Positions 25,496-34,468 of a stretch of 64,000 nt of DNA are shown piece after piece. Under the pieces are notes generated by a model. It searched no databases. It was not told the origin of the DNA and worked only from the letters and a program-made list of their open reading frames with translations. This DNA is from Chloroflexota bacterium (GTDB lineage Bacteria; Chloroflexota; UBA11872; VXNJ01). Positions within the stretch are counted from its first letter, which is position 1. Each line of letters starts with the position of its first letter. The position numbers and the translations under genes are program-made. The stretch lies in the NCBI GenBank assembly GCA_009840625.1, contig VXNJ01000001.1, positions 310,001-374,000 on the forward strand. Reading direction: 5' to 3'.

Positions 25496-27057
25496 GCCGG
25501 AACCTCCGCCGCCGCCGGCTCATAATCCGCCCACCGGTCGCTGCGCCAGCCGGACGCGGAAAACCGAATCGCGCTGTGGTCGGCGAAATCGGCGTCGGCG
25601 TTCGGGAAATCTGCGCGCTGGTGCGGCCCCCGCGATTCCCGGCGCGAACCGGCCCCGGCGGCGATCGCCGCCGCCGTAACCACGCCCTGGCGCAATTCCA
25701 GCAGACGGACCAGTTCGAGGTTGAAATGGTAGCCGGAACTGGCCGGTGCGGCGCGGCGCGCAAGATCGCCGATTTCGGCGATTTGATCGGCGGCCGCGGC
25801 CAGGCCGCTTACATCGCGTCCCAGACCCAGGTTCGAACTCATCAGGCCGCGGAGCCGGTTCCAGAGAACCGCCGGGTCGATGCTCGAATCGCCGGCCAGC
25901 GTCAGCTGAATTCCTTCCTGGGCCCGCCAGCGGACGCTTTCGGACAGGGCGGCCGGACGCGGATCGATCCGGGACACCGCCGACTTGGCCGAAAGCAATA
26001 GGTCCAACAGCGCATTGCCGGGTAGCAATCCGGCCCCGTGCAGGGACCCGGCGGCCGCCTCGCCGGCCGCGTGCAGTCCCGGGATGCCGGTGTCCGGGGC
26101 GATTCCGCCCAGCGCAAAGTGTGCGCTGGGGACAACCGCCGCGCCGAAGTAATCGTCCAGCAGCCCGCGCAGTTCGGGCGCGAAAAGTTCCAACTCCTCG
26201 ACGCAGTCCGAGAAATCAACTCTCGAACCGCCGCCGGGATCCAACGCCCGGGCAACCGCGCCCAGGGCAATACCGTCCGGTTCGGATCTGAGGCCCGAAT
26301 AGCGCGCGCCGGCAGCGGCAGCGGCGTCACCGATCACGGCCCCGGCAGCGGCCGGTGAGCTGGAGACCAATCCGGGAACGAATTCGACCAGCTCGGGGTC
26401 GAGCAGAACCGCGCCGGCTGCCGCCGCCAGGGATTGCGCGGTTCCCGCGCTGTGGCGCGCATTGCCGCTGACCGAATACAGGCCTCCGACGGCCCCGTCG
26501 GTAAGGAGCACGTTGCCGCATGCGAATGCCTGCACCTGCCCCGACCGGATGTTGAGCGCGGTCAAACCGCTGACCCCGACTTCATCCATGTGGAGCTCCA
26601 GCGGCAGCCACTCGAAGTAGCCATCGATCGCGTAGCCGCAGGCCTGATCGAGCAGCGAGTTCAGCACCGCGCGACCGGTCCACCACCCCGCCCGCAGGCT
26701 GTAGTCACCGCTGTTTTGTCCCAGCCGGAACGTCTGCAGCCCGCCATCGGCGGAGCGCGCGTAGGCGGCCCCCATGTGCTCGGTGGCCACGGCCTCGGCC
26801 ACCGCTGCGTCAGCGGATCGCGAAACGGCCGCGGCATCGGCCAGTCCGGATCCGGCGGCGAGCGCGTCGGAGCGGAACTGCTCGATCTGGGAATCGCCGG
26901 CGGGAGCGTTCAGGCCGTCGCGGATGTTCCCGTCATGGTGCGCGCCGAAGGGGGCTCGCGATATCAGGGCCACCGACAGGTCTGATTCAGCGGCGGCAAT
27001 GGCGGCGCGCAGTCCGGCGATACCGCCGCCCACCACCACCAAGTCGTATTCAATCAA
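25492..27057 (-). CDS. Divergent SdhA-like flavoprotein, dicarboxylate site largely lost
   Basis: A 521-residue FAD protein related to SdhA/fumarate reductase/aspartate oxidase. VVVGGGIAGLRAAIAA begins about residue 7, and the C-terminal ESRGPHQRADFPN is conserved. The substrate residues differ from the canonical copy: FHPTG is replaced by FVPG, the TEAVRGEGG arginine region by GDAAAAAGA, and the Arg of GANRLGGN by Leu in GAGLLPGN. The His of HFALGG is kept. It is about 80 residues shorter than SdhA. The start was placed at a TTG just before IEYDLVVVGGG; a GTG at 27129 would add 24 residues. It is coupled to the iron-sulfur gene and lies 128 bases after sucD. It is unlikely to be a succinate dehydrogenase. 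Confidence 0.8.
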   Translation of the reverse strand: MIEYDLVVVGGGIAGLRAAIAAAESDLSVALISRAPFGAHHDGNIRDGLNAPAGDSQIEQFRSDALAAGSGLADAAAVSRSADAAVAEAVATEHMGAAYARSADGGLQTFRLGQNSGDYSLRAGWWTGRAVLNSLLDQACGYAIDGYFEWLPLELHMDEVGVSGLTALNIRSGQVQAFACGNVLLTDGAVGGLYSVSGNARHSAGTAQSLAAAAGAVLLDPELVEFVPGLVSSSPAAAGAVIGDAAAAAGARYSGLRSEPDGIALGAVARALDPGGGSRVDFSDCVEELELFAPELRGLLDDYFGAAVVPSAHFALGGIAPDTGIPGLHAAGEAAAGSLHGAGLLPGNALLDLLLSAKSAVSRIDPRPAALSESVRWRAQEGIQLTLAGDSSIDPAVLWNRLRGLMSSNLGLGRDVSGLAAAADQIAEIGDLARRAAPASSGYHFNLELVRLLELRQGVVTAAAIAAGAGSRRESRGPHQRADFPNADADFADHSAIRFSASGWRSDRWADYEPAAAEVPA

Positions 27058-27185
27058 AGAAACAGAGCCCCGTCCCGAATTGGCCCGGACAAAGCAACGG
27101 TGGCCCTTCCAGCTGCGCCGGCCGGCCACCCCACGATCAAAATCTTAATTTGGTGTACGCCCGCACCTTCTCTCATGCGGTCTGT

Positions 27186-28049
27186 TCAGAGTCGGGCGGC
27201 GACCAGATCGCCCGCATGGTCGGGATGACCGGCGATCGCCACACCGGCCGCCGTGAGTGCGGCGATCTTGCCCTCTGCGGCACCGGTGCCGCCGGAAACG
27301 ATCGCGCCGGCGTGACCCATTCGCCGCTCCGGCGGGGCGGCGCGCCCGGCAACGAACCCCACCACCGGCTTGCGACAGACCTCGGCGATGTATTCGGCGG
27401 CCAGCTCCTCGTCGCGGCCGCCGATCTCTCCGATCAGCACCATCGCGTCGATGTCCGGATCGGATTCGTAGAGTGCCAGCGCGTCGACGAACGAGAGCCC
27501 TTTGATCGGATCGCCGCCGATTCCAAGGCAGAGGCCCTGGCCGATTCCGCGGTCGGAGAGGGCCTGGATGACCTCGTAAGTCAGGGTTCCTGATCGGGAC
27601 ACGACGCCGACCCGGCCGGGTTGGGCGATATCGCCGGGGATTATGCCGAGCTTGGTCTGTCCGGGAAGGATCAGGCCCGGGCAGTTCGGCCCCAGGATCC
27701 TTGCGCCGCGGGCCCTCGCGAAGGCGAGCATCCGCGCGCAGTCCAGCACCGGGATCCCTTCGGTGATCACCACTACCAAGTCGATTCCGGCATCGACCTG
27801 TTCGCAGACTGCGTCGGCGGCTGCAAAGGGCGGAACGAAAACCACTCCGGCGTCGATCGCCTGCTCCTGCGTGGCCTCCTCGACGGTGTTGTAAACGGGG
27901 ACCCCGCTAACGGCCTGGCCGCCCCGGCCGGGCACGACCCCGGCAACGATTCGGGCGCCGTATTCGAGCATCAATCCGGCATGGAACGCGCCCTGGCGGC
28001 CGGTGATGCCCTGGACCAGGATCCCGGTTTTCGCGTTGACCAGCACCAA
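27186..28049 (-). CDS. sucD: Succinyl-CoA synthetase alpha subunit
   Basis: A 287-residue subunit. [16 protein letters not shown] (about 17-32) is the CoA-binding loop, [11 protein letters not shown] (about 121-131) is conserved, and the phosphorylated active-site His lies in [12 protein letters not shown] (about 243-254). It forms ADP- or GDP-dependent succinyl-CoA synthetase with SucC. The start is TTG (or the adjacent GTG) preceded by AAGGGA within the end of sucC; 9 bases separate the two genes. Confidence 0.95.
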   Translation of the reverse strand: MVLVNAKTGILVQGITGRQGAFHAGLMLEYGARIVAGVVPGRGGQAVSGVPVYNTVEEATQEQAIDAGVVFVPPFAAADAVCEQVDAGIDLVVVITEGIPVLDCARMLAFARARGARILGPNCPGLILPGQTKLGIIPGDIAQPGRVGVVSRSGTLTYEVIQALSDRGIGQGLCLGIGGDPIKGLSFVDALALYESDPDIDAMVLIGEIGGRDEELAAEYIAEVCRKPVVGFVAGRAAPPERRMGHAGAIVSGGTGAAEGKIAALTAAGVAIAGHPDHAGDLVAARL

Positions 28050-28058
28050 GCGTTTCCC

Positions 28059-29186
28059 TTAACCGGCCAGGGCGACTGCCGCGCGCACCGCTGAGAGCAT
28101 GTCGCGGTGGGCGTTCAGTCCGGCTTCGCGCAGGATTTTCAAGCCTTCGGCCTGATTGGTGCCGACCAGCCTGATCTCCAGCGGCACGCGCCGCGAGAGC
28201 CCGTCGAGGGCCTGGACGATCCCGTGGGCGACGTCGTCGCAGCGGGTGATGCCGCCGAATATGTTCACCAGAACTACCTCGACTTCCGGATCGGCCAGGA
28301 TCAGGTTCATCGCTTTGGCGACCTGGCCGGCGTCGGCGCCCCCGCCCACGTCCAGGAAATTGGCCGGTTCGCCGCCCTCGCTCACAATCACGTCCAGCAG
28401 CGCCATGGCCAGACCGGCGCCATTGACCATGCAGCCGATCGTCCCGTCCAGCTTTACGTAGGAGATCCCCGAATTGCGCGCCTCGGCTTCGGTTGCGGTC
28501 TCCTCTTCCGGGTTGCGCATTTCCCGCAGCTGGGGCTGCCGAAATAGCGCCGAATCGTCGATCGTGATCTTGGCGTCGATCGCCAGCAGTCGGTCCCCGG
28601 ACTGAACCAGCGGGTTGATCTCCACCAGCGAGGCGTCGTTGGAAACCAGGCAATCCACCGTTGCGGTAGCGATCCGGATGAAATCGCCGAGCAACGGGAG
28701 CGGAATGTCGAGCTGGAAAGCGAGCCGGCGGGCTTGGTGCGGCGCCAGTCCGGAATCAACCCCGCAGTCAACGGTGCGGATCGCTTCCGGGTCCTGGGCC
28801 GCGACCGTTTCGATTTCGATTCCCCCCGCGGCCGATGCCATCACCATCAACTGGCCGGATTCGCGGTCGGGGAGAGCCGCCAGGTAGTACTCGGCCGCTA
28901 TGTCGACCGCCTCGGCTACCATCACGTTTTCGACCAGATTGCCGCCGATTTCCAGTCCCAGGATTTCGGCCGCGGCCGCGGCGGCGCCGTCCGGGTCGCT
29001 GGCCAGTTTGACCCCGCCGGCCTTACCGCGTCCGCCGGACAGCACCTGGGCTTTTATCACGACCGGGCCGCCGAGTTCGGCTGCTGCCCGCGCCGCGGCG
29101 GCCGGATCGGCCGCCAGGAGGGCCGCCGGTACCGGGATTCCGCTGTCGGACAGCAGTTGGCGGGATTGGTGTTCGTGGAGCTTCAA
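28059..29186 (-). CDS. sucC: Succinyl-CoA synthetase beta subunit
   Basis: A 375-residue ATP-grasp protein starting [17 protein letters not shown] after a TTG at 29186; a longer frame upstream was rejected because the family begins at this point. [17 protein letters not shown] (about 45-61) is the nucleotide loop, and the C-terminal domain contains [11 protein letters not shown] and [14 protein letters not shown]. It is the first gene of the same-strand run that ends at mdh. No clear promoter was recognised in the roughly 240 bases before it. Confidence 0.95.
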   Translation of the reverse strand: MKLHEHQSRQLLSDSGIPVPAALLAADPAAAARAAAELGGPVVIKAQVLSGGRGKAGGVKLASDPDGAAAAAAEILGLEIGGNLVENVMVAEAVDIAAEYYLAALPDRESGQLMVMASAAGGIEIETVAAQDPEAIRTVDCGVDSGLAPHQARRLAFQLDIPLPLLGDFIRIATATVDCLVSNDASLVEINPLVQSGDRLLAIDAKITIDDSALFRQPQLREMRNPEEETATEAEARNSGISYVKLDGTIGCMVNGAGLAMALLDVIVSEGGEPANFLDVGGGADAGQVAKAMNLILADPEVEVVLVNIFGGITRCDDVAHGIVQALDGLSRRVPLEIRLVGTNQAEGLKILREAGLNAHRDMLSAVRAAVALAG

Positions 29187-29344
29187 TTGCTGCCATCGCA
29201 GGGCCTGAATCGCGCGGACGATTGCCCGAAACGCGGCCCCATTATCGGGGTCGCCGGCGGCGCCCGAGTAATTCGACGGGCTGACGCAATGGTTGAGTAG
29301 TGGCACGCCCCCAGCGCGGGTTACTGTCGTTGGTATCGCCGCGC

Positions 29345-29431
29345 CGGACTCCTATACGCCTGCGCTGGAAGCCGTTCGACCGGGAGATCATCCTGCGGAT
29401 GAAGAGCGGACGACCGCCACACCGCGATTAA
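29345..29431 (+). pseudogene. Possible vestige of an IS6-type transposase
   Basis: One frame of this otherwise empty stretch reads IRLRWKPFDREIILR before a stop at 29431. The block recalls the N-terminal segment of IS6/IS26-family transposases, in which a KWKHF/RWKPF-like motif is followed by an acidic residue and EIIL. The similarity covers only about 12 residues and the expected VRWYLRY continuation is absent. It could be chance. It borders the toxin-antitoxin pair. Confidence 0.2.
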
Positions 29432-29697
29432 GCGACGGGAGTCGCTTCCCGTGCGCGGCGGGCCATTGCCAAGTCGTAACTGGCCTGCCGGCGCATCCAG
29501 AATTCAGCGTTGCTCCAGCCGACGCGCTCTAATGCGAGGGCCACCTCGGGCGATATGCCACATCGTCCGTTCAGCAGCCGAGAGGCCGTGTTCCGGCTGA
29601 CGCCCAGGCGGGCTGCAAATTCGTTGACCGTCCACCCTGCCGCTTCTAGGTCATCCCGCAGACCGGCGGCCGGGTGGGTCGGGTTCTTTGCGCTCAT
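29428..29697 (-). CDS. higA: HigA-type antitoxin (XRE DNA-binding)
   Basis: An 89-residue protein with a lambda-repressor-type helix-turn-helix: WTVNEFAARLGVSRNTASRL (about 21-40), then LNGRCGISPEVALALERV. The C-terminal FWMRRQASYDLAMAR is the family signature of HigA/VapI antitoxins. AGGGA lies 8 bases before the ATG at 29697. It follows the toxin gene by 22 bases, in the toxin-first order typical of higBA. It would neutralise HigB and repress the operon. Confidence 0.9.
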   Translation of the reverse strand: MSAKNPTHPAAGLRDDLEAAGWTVNEFAARLGVSRNTASRLLNGRCGISPEVALALERVGWSNAEFWMRRQASYDLAMARRAREATPVA

Positions 29698-29719
29698 TTG
29701 TGGTCCCTGCTTCCTCCGT

Positions 29720-29992
29720 CTAGTGATAGTCCTCAAGGTCTATGTCCACTGCCTGGCCTTCGACGAACCGGAATGTGATTCGCCAGTTGCCGGAAACCCG
29801 GACGCTCCAGGTGCCACGCCGGTTGCCGCGCAGCTGATGCAAGCGGTAGCTGGGTCGGCGCATGTCCGCTGGCTGGATGGCCTGAGCCAAATCGTCCAGG
29901 ATGCGGTTGACGCGGACCACATGCTCAGGATTGATGCGGCGGCCATCGCCACGTTCCCATAATCGCCTCAATCCTACGTGCCTAAACTGCAT
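29720..29992 (-). CDS. higB: HigB-type toxin (RelE/ParE superfamily)
   Basis: A 90-residue protein from the ATG at 29992: MQFRHVGLRRLWERGD, a run ending in HQLRGNRRGTWSVRVSGNWRITFRF (about residues 57-81) and the C-terminal DIDLEDYH are diagnostic of HigB mRNA interferases. The family cleaves mRNA in the ribosomal A site. An upstream in-frame ATG at 30007 would add 5 residues, but a TACAAT hexamer lies between the two ATGs, which favours the inner start, possibly on a leaderless message. The pair sits between sucC and aconitase. Confidence 0.9.
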   Translation of the reverse strand: MQFRHVGLRRLWERGDGRRINPEHVVRVNRILDDLAQAIQPADMRRPSYRLHQLRGNRRGTWSVRVSGNWRITFRFVEGQAVDIDLEDYH

Positions 29993-29997
29993 GGCAA

Positions 29998-30003
29998 ATT
30001 GTA
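29998..30003 (-). promoter_or_regulatory. Candidate -10 element of higBA
   Basis: The minus strand reads TACAAT five bases before the ATG at 29992. At this spacing transcription would begin on or next to the ATG, giving a leaderless toxin message. No convincing -35 hexamer was found 15-19 bases upstream. Confidence 0.35.
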
Positions 30004-30007
30004 CCAT

Positions 30008-30288
30008 GTAGCGGGTTACGGTGCATCACCCGCCGCCTGTGGCTGGGCGCGGCACCGACGGAAAAGCGCTCGCCGGCGGCTGCCTGTACTGGGAGGCCTG
30101 GGACTCTTGCGGGATTAGGTTGGGGGGTCCCGGCAACCACACGACGGGAACTGTTGGCCATGTCGGTCGGCCATGGAAGCTAGTCACAGCCAACATGAAC
30201 CGTATTCACGTTTCAAATGACAGCCCGCCATCAACGGTCATGGTCATGCAGATCCGCAAAAGCCGCACCGCAGTATTGGATCGATCGC
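30008..30288. other. Intergenic stretch without recognisable gene
   Basis: Both strands hold only short frames without family resemblance. Base composition is more mixed than in flanking genes. It lies between the higBA promoter end and the Tat-signal remnant, and may be debris of the same decayed insertion region. Confidence 0.5.
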
Positions 30289-30440
30289 GTGACCACAAGC
30301 GTTGTCTCCCGCCGCGAATTGTTGGAACGCGTCGGCGGCGTTAGCGTGATTTGACTTGGTTTCCACTTAGCAGGACTTGGGAGCCGCTTTCGCTCAGGGG
30401 GCCAACGAATTCGCAGTTTGACGATCACGGCGATCGCCGC
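30289..30440 (+). pseudogene. Remnant of a Tat-exported protein gene (5' end)
   Basis: A GTG at 30289 opens VTTSVVSRRELLERVGGVSVI, a good twin-arginine signal start, and then meets a stop at 30352. Another frame (+1) resumes with AFAQGANEFAV, which looks like a signal-peptidase site and mature N-terminus. A third frame between them reads GFHLAGLGS. This is the pattern of a frameshifted, truncated 5' end of a Tat substrate such as a molybdopterin dehydrogenase subunit. No downstream remainder exists, since aconitase begins at 30495. Confidence 0.3.
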
Positions 30441-30494
30441 GTGTCATTGAGTAAATTCGGCTGTAGAGGCAAGTAGCTGGAGTCAAACCGGACC

Positions 30495-32771
30495 ATGGCC
30501 GAAAACGGTGTCGATTCTGCGGCGGTAAGCGATCTGTACCGGACCCTGCGCGGCCGGCTGCAAACGATTCGCCGGCGGTCCGGCCGGCCGTTGACGCTGG
30601 CCGAGAAGATCCTGTGGGGCCACGCCGACGACGCGGACCAGATTTCGCTGGACCCGGGATCCTGGATCATGTTGCGCCCCGACCGGGTGGCGTTGCAAGA
30701 CGTGACCGGCCAGATGGCGCTGCTGCAATTCCGGCTGGCCGGCCAAGACCGGGCCCAGGTGCCGACCACAGTGCACTGCGACCACCTAATCCGGGCCCAG
30801 ATCGGGGCCGCCCCCGACCTTGCGCGGGCGCGGCTGGAGAACAACGAGGTCTTCACTTTCCTGCGCGCGGCGGCGGCGACCTGGGGGCTCGGCTTCTGGG
30901 AACCGGGGTCCGGGATCATCCACCAGGTAGTCCTAGAAAACTACGCCGTGCCCGGTTCGATGATCATCGGCACCGATTCGCACACTCCAAACGGTGGCGG
31001 TCTCTGCACCCTGTCGATCGGCGTCGGCGGCGCCGACGCGGTCGACGTGATGGTCGGGTTCCCGTGGGAAGTGCTCGCACCCTCCGTCCTCGGGGTGCGG
31101 CTGACCGGTTCGCTGGCGGGCTGGAGTGCTCCCAAGGACGTGATCCTAAAGCTCGCCGGGATCCTGACCACAAAGGGCGGCACCAACCGGATCATCGAGT
31201 ACTTCGGGCCGGGCTGCGAGACGATTTCCTGCACCGGCAAGGCGACGATCACCAACATGGGGGCCGAAGTCGGAGCAACGACCTCGGTGTTCCCGTTCGA
31301 CCGCCGGATGTCAGCCTACCTGCGATCGACCGGCCGCGCCGAAGTCGCCGATCTGGCCGAAGCCGAAACGGACCTGCTGGTCGCCGACCCGGAAATCGCC
31401 GACGATCCGGAGCGCTATTACGATGAGGTGATCGAGATCGACCTTTCGGCCCTTGAACCGCACGTGGTCGGTCCGCACCGGCCCGACCGAGCGCGGCCAC
31501 TTTCCAAGCTGGCCGACGAGATCGCCAGCGAGGGGTTTCCCGACGACCTTTCGGCAGTGCTGATCGGAAGCTGCACCAACTCCTCCTACGAGGACATTTC
31601 GCGGGCGGCCGAGGTCGCTCGCCAGGCGACGTCGCAGGGACTGCAGGTGGCGACTCCGCTGCTGGTGACGCCCGGTTCGGAGATGGTTCGCGCCACGCTC
31701 GAGCGCGACGGGCAGATCGCCGAGCTGGAGGCGATCGGGGCTACCGTGCTGGCCAACGCCTGCGGCCCTTGCATCGGGCAGTGGCGTCGGGCCGACCCGG
31801 AAGCACCCCAGGAGCCGGTCCCGGCCCGCAATTCGATAGTCACCTCTTTCAATCGCAACTTCCCGCGGCGCAACGACGGCAATCCGGAAACGATGAACTT
31901 CATCACCAGTCCCGAAGTCGCGGTCGGGCTGGCGATCGGCGGACGGCTCGGATTCGATCCGCGCCGCGATCGGGTGCCCGGCAGTGGCGGCGTCCAATTG
32001 CAACCGCCCTCTCCGGCGCCGGAGGTGCCGGACAGCGGATTTATCGCCCGCGGAACCGGATACGTAGCTCCCAACGGCGAGACCGATCCGATCGAAGTCG
32101 ATCCGGAAAGCAGCCGCCTGCAGCTGCTGGAGCCGTTCGCGAGGCGGGCGCCTGAACAATTCGCCGACATGGCGGTGCTGCTAAAGGCCGTCGGACAGTG
32201 CACGACCGACCACATTTCGCCGGCCGGGCCCTGGCTGCGGTTTCGGGGTCACCTGGACAACATCTCCGACAACATGTTCCTGGGCGCCAACAATGCGTTC
32301 GCCGACCAACCCGGGCACGGGCCTGACCTGGCCGGCGACGGCCGCCCGAAACCGCTGCCCGAGGTTGCCCGGAACTTAGCCGCGGCCGGGCGCAGCTGGG
32401 TGGCTGTCGGGGACGAGAACTACGGGGAAGGGTCCTCGCGCGAGCACGCCGCGATGTCGCCGCGGCTGCTCGGGGCGGCCGTGGTCATCACGCGCTCGTT
32501 TGCGCGCATTCACGAAACCAACCTGAAAAAGCAGGGGGTCCTGCCCCTGACATTCGACGACCGCGCCGACTACGACCTGCTGCGGTCCGACGACCGAATC
32601 ACGCTCGAGGATGTGGCCGAGATCGCTCCCGGCCGCGGGTTGCGGGCACGTATCGACCACTCCGACGGTTCGGTCGATCGGATCAGTCTTTCCCACACCC
32701 TGAATCCCGAGCAGATAGCCTGGCTGTGGGCCGGTTCGGCCCTGAACGTGATCAGGAGTCAGACCGGCTAG
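30495..32771 (+). CDS. acn: Aconitate hydratase, mitochondrial-type
   Basis: A 758-residue aconitase. The swivel order and length fit the mitochondrial/AcnM type rather than AcnA (about 890) or AcnB. Iron-sulfur ligands are visible in GSCTNSSYED (about 357) and NACGPCIGQW (about 420-429). Other active-site blocks are DSHTPNGGG (about 161), TSFNRNFPRRNDG and the C-terminal GDENYGEGSSREHAA (about 638-652). It interconverts citrate and isocitrate. It stands alone on the plus strand, converges with ndk (12 bases between stops) and completes a local cluster of TCA-cycle genes. The ATG start lacks a strong Shine-Dalgarno. Confidence 0.95.
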   Translation: MAENGVDSAAVSDLYRTLRGRLQTIRRRSGRPLTLAEKILWGHADDADQISLDPGSWIMLRPDRVALQDVTGQMALLQFRLAGQDRAQVPTTVHCDHLIRAQIGAAPDLARARLENNEVFTFLRAAAATWGLGFWEPGSGIIHQVVLENYAVPGSMIIGTDSHTPNGGGLCTLSIGVGGADAVDVMVGFPWEVLAPSVLGVRLTGSLAGWSAPKDVILKLAGILTTKGGTNRIIEYFGPGCETISCTGKATITNMGAEVGATTSVFPFDRRMSAYLRSTGRAEVADLAEAETDLLVADPEIADDPERYYDEVIEIDLSALEPHVVGPHRPDRARPLSKLADEIASEGFPDDLSAVLIGSCTNSSYEDISRAAEVARQATSQGLQVATPLLVTPGSEMVRATLERDGQIAELEAIGATVLANACGPCIGQWRRADPEAPQEPVPARNSIVTSFNRNFPRRNDGNPETMNFITSPEVAVGLAIGGRLGFDPRRDRVPGSGGVQLQPPSPAPEVPDSGFIARGTGYVAPNGETDPIEVDPESSRLQLLEPFARRAPEQFADMAVLLKAVGQCTTDHISPAGPWLRFRGHLDNISDNMFLGANNAFADQPGHGPDLAGDGRPKPLPEVARNLAAAGRSWVAVGDENYGEGSSREHAAMSPRLLGAAVVITRSFARIHETNLKKQGVLPLTFDDRADYDLLRSDDRITLEDVAEIAPGRGLRARIDHSDGSVDRISLSHTLNPEQIAWLWAGSALNVIRSQTG

Positions 32772-32783
32772 GCGGTTGCCGGG

Positions 32784-33245
32784 TCAATCGCCCGGTTCGA
32801 ATATCCAGCGGTCGGAGCCGCGCTCGTAATCGAGCAGGTCGGCCTGATTGAAATAGATCGCCAGTTCGAGGGCGGCGTTTTCTGGCGAATCGGCGGCGTG
32901 TACGAGATTCCGCAGCGGCGACTGGCCGAGATCGCCGCGGATTGTCCCGGCGGCGGCTTCCGCGGGACGCGTCGCGCCGACCAGTTGCCGGACCGACGAG
33001 ACCGCGTTCGGGGCTTCCAGAACCATAGCCAATACGGGTCCCGAGGTCAGGTGTTCGACGAGGCCGTCAAAGAAGAACTTGCCGGCGTGCTCGGCATAGT
33101 GGGCCCTCGCCTGCTCGGACGTCGGCTGCAGGAGCTTGAGCGCGACGAACCGGTAGCCGCGACGGTCTAGCCGGGACAGGATTTCGCCGGCCAGGCTGCG
33201 CTGCAGGGCGTCGGGTTTGAGCAGCACGAAAGTGCGTTCGAACAA
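32784..33245 (-). CDS. ndk: Nucleoside-diphosphate kinase
   Basis: A 153-residue NDK. FERTFVLLKPDALQRSLAGE opens the protein and RNLVHAADSPENA (about 112-124) carries the phosphorylated His. A TTG at 33245 preceded by GAGAGG 9 bases upstream gives the family N-terminus. A longer frame begins at a TTG at 33290 that overlaps the previous stop, but it would add 15 non-family residues. The C-terminal YERGSDRWIFEPGD is a common extension. It transfers phosphate between nucleoside tri- and diphosphates. Confidence 0.94.
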   Translation of the reverse strand: MFERTFVLLKPDALQRSLAGEILSRLDRRGYRFVALKLLQPTSEQARAHYAEHAGKFFFDGLVEHLTSGPVLAMVLEAPNAVSSVRQLVGATRPAEAAAGTIRGDLGQSPLRNLVHAADSPENAALELAIYFNQADLLDYERGSDRWIFEPGD

Positions 33246-33286
33246 TTTGGGATACCTCTCGCTGGGATCCGGTCGCGGAAATGCCG

Positions 33287-34468
33287 TCAATTGTCGGGCG
33301 ATGCGTCGTCTGCGGCGGGCTCCGAAACTGCCGGCGCCGAACGACGCTCGGCCAGCCGATAGGCCTCGGTCGCCAGCTCGGAGAAGTTGAGCCGCACCAA
33401 CTCGTCCGCCAGTCGCGGAAGGCCTTCCGGAGGGAGCGATACGAATTGTCCCGGGTCAAGCAGGTGAGCGCTGCCGCGGAGCAGTTCGAGGACGGCCGGC
33501 CACCGTCCGGCCTCCATCAACCGAGCCAGTTCGCCGGTTGCCGCCGGCACGTGCGAATCGGGGGTCTCGGTAGCGGAATCGGGGCCCGATCCGGCATCCT
33601 CGGCGGGCAGGAACCGGGAGCTGGGCGGGCTGTATTCGCCGACCGGGTCCGGTGCCGATTCGGTGTCGGCGACAGGTTCGTCCGGAGGGTCAAGGGCCCG
33701 CCGGGCTCGGGCCAGCAGCATTTCCGGCAGTTCCAGTTCCGGAATCGACGGCAGCTCCAGGCGTGAAACCCGGAGTCTGCCGTATAGCCTCCGTGCCAAT
33801 TCGAATTCGGGATCGAAACGGCGGGCTCGTTTCAGGTGCTTGTCGGCCAGCGCCAGTTTGCCGAGCTCGGCGTTGGCCTGGGCGCACACCAGGTTGGCCG
33901 GCAAGCAATCGGGCAACTTATCGAGTACCGCACGGGCAGACTCCAAAGCCCCGCGGACCTGGCCGCTTTCCAACTGAAGCTGGGCGATGGCGGCCGCCAG
34001 TTCCGGCCAGTCTTCGGTCTGAGCCGCCTCCCCGAGCCAGCGCTGGGCCAGCAGCTGGCGGCCCTGTCGAAGGTGCATGAATCCGATTCCGGCAAGGGTC
34101 GGGGTCGGCGGTTCCGGGCCGATTTGCGGATGGTCGGGGGCGATGGCCGCCAGCCGTCTGCGCGCCGTCGCGATCCCCTCGCCGGACTCTCCCAACGCGC
34201 GTCTGGCCTGCAGCTCGATCGCCAACGCCTGAGGATTCGTGGGGTCGATCCGCAGCGCTTCGCGCGCCCCGTCCAATGCTTCTGAGGGCCGGTCGCCGGC
34301 AAGATCGAGGCGCAGCGAAAGCAATCGGGCGCCCAGAGAATCCGGGAACGCGGCCTTAATCTGTTCGAGCAAATCGGCGGCGATCTGCGGCCGGGCGGCG
34401 CCGACGAGCTCGTCGGCCATCGCGACGACGGCAGCCAAGCGCTGGGAACTACTTCGGGTCGGGATCAT
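33287..34468 (-). CDS. TPR-like repeat protein of unknown function
   Basis: A 393-residue, soluble-looking protein without signal peptide. The first 260 residues are alanine- and leucine-rich helical repeats of tetratricopeptide character (for example LDGAREALRIDPTNPQALA, about 63-81, and LADKHLKRARRFDPEFELA). A Pro/Glu/Ser-rich, probably disordered linker follows (about 275-320), then a short helical C-terminus. I cannot assign a function; such proteins scaffold complexes. It is read just ahead of ndk and is divergent from the heptose kinase gene (about 110 bases between starts). Confidence 0.7.
   Translation of the reverse strand: MIPTRSSSQRLAAVVAMADELVGAARPQIAADLLEQIKAAFPDSLGARLLSLRLDLAGDRPSEALDGAREALRIDPTNPQALAIELQARRALGESGEGIATARRRLAAIAPDHPQIGPEPPTPTLAGIGFMHLRQGRQLLAQRWLGEAAQTEDWPELAAAIAQLQLESGQVRGALESARAVLDKLPDCLPANLVCAQANAELGKLALADKHLKRARRFDPEFELARRLYGRLRVSRLELPSIPELELPEMLLARARRALDPPDEPVADTESAPDPVGEYSPPSSRFLPAEDAGSGPDSATETPDSHVPAATGELARLMEAGRWPAVLELLRGSAHLLDPGQFVSLPPEGLPRLADELVRLNFSELATEAYRLAERRSAPAVSEPAADDASPDN

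Noticed and set aside
24782-27057. Decaying pseudogene copy of sdhAB
   Set aside because: Both frames are intact and overlap by 4 bases, and the loss of cysteines follows cluster boundaries exactly, which argues for retained function.
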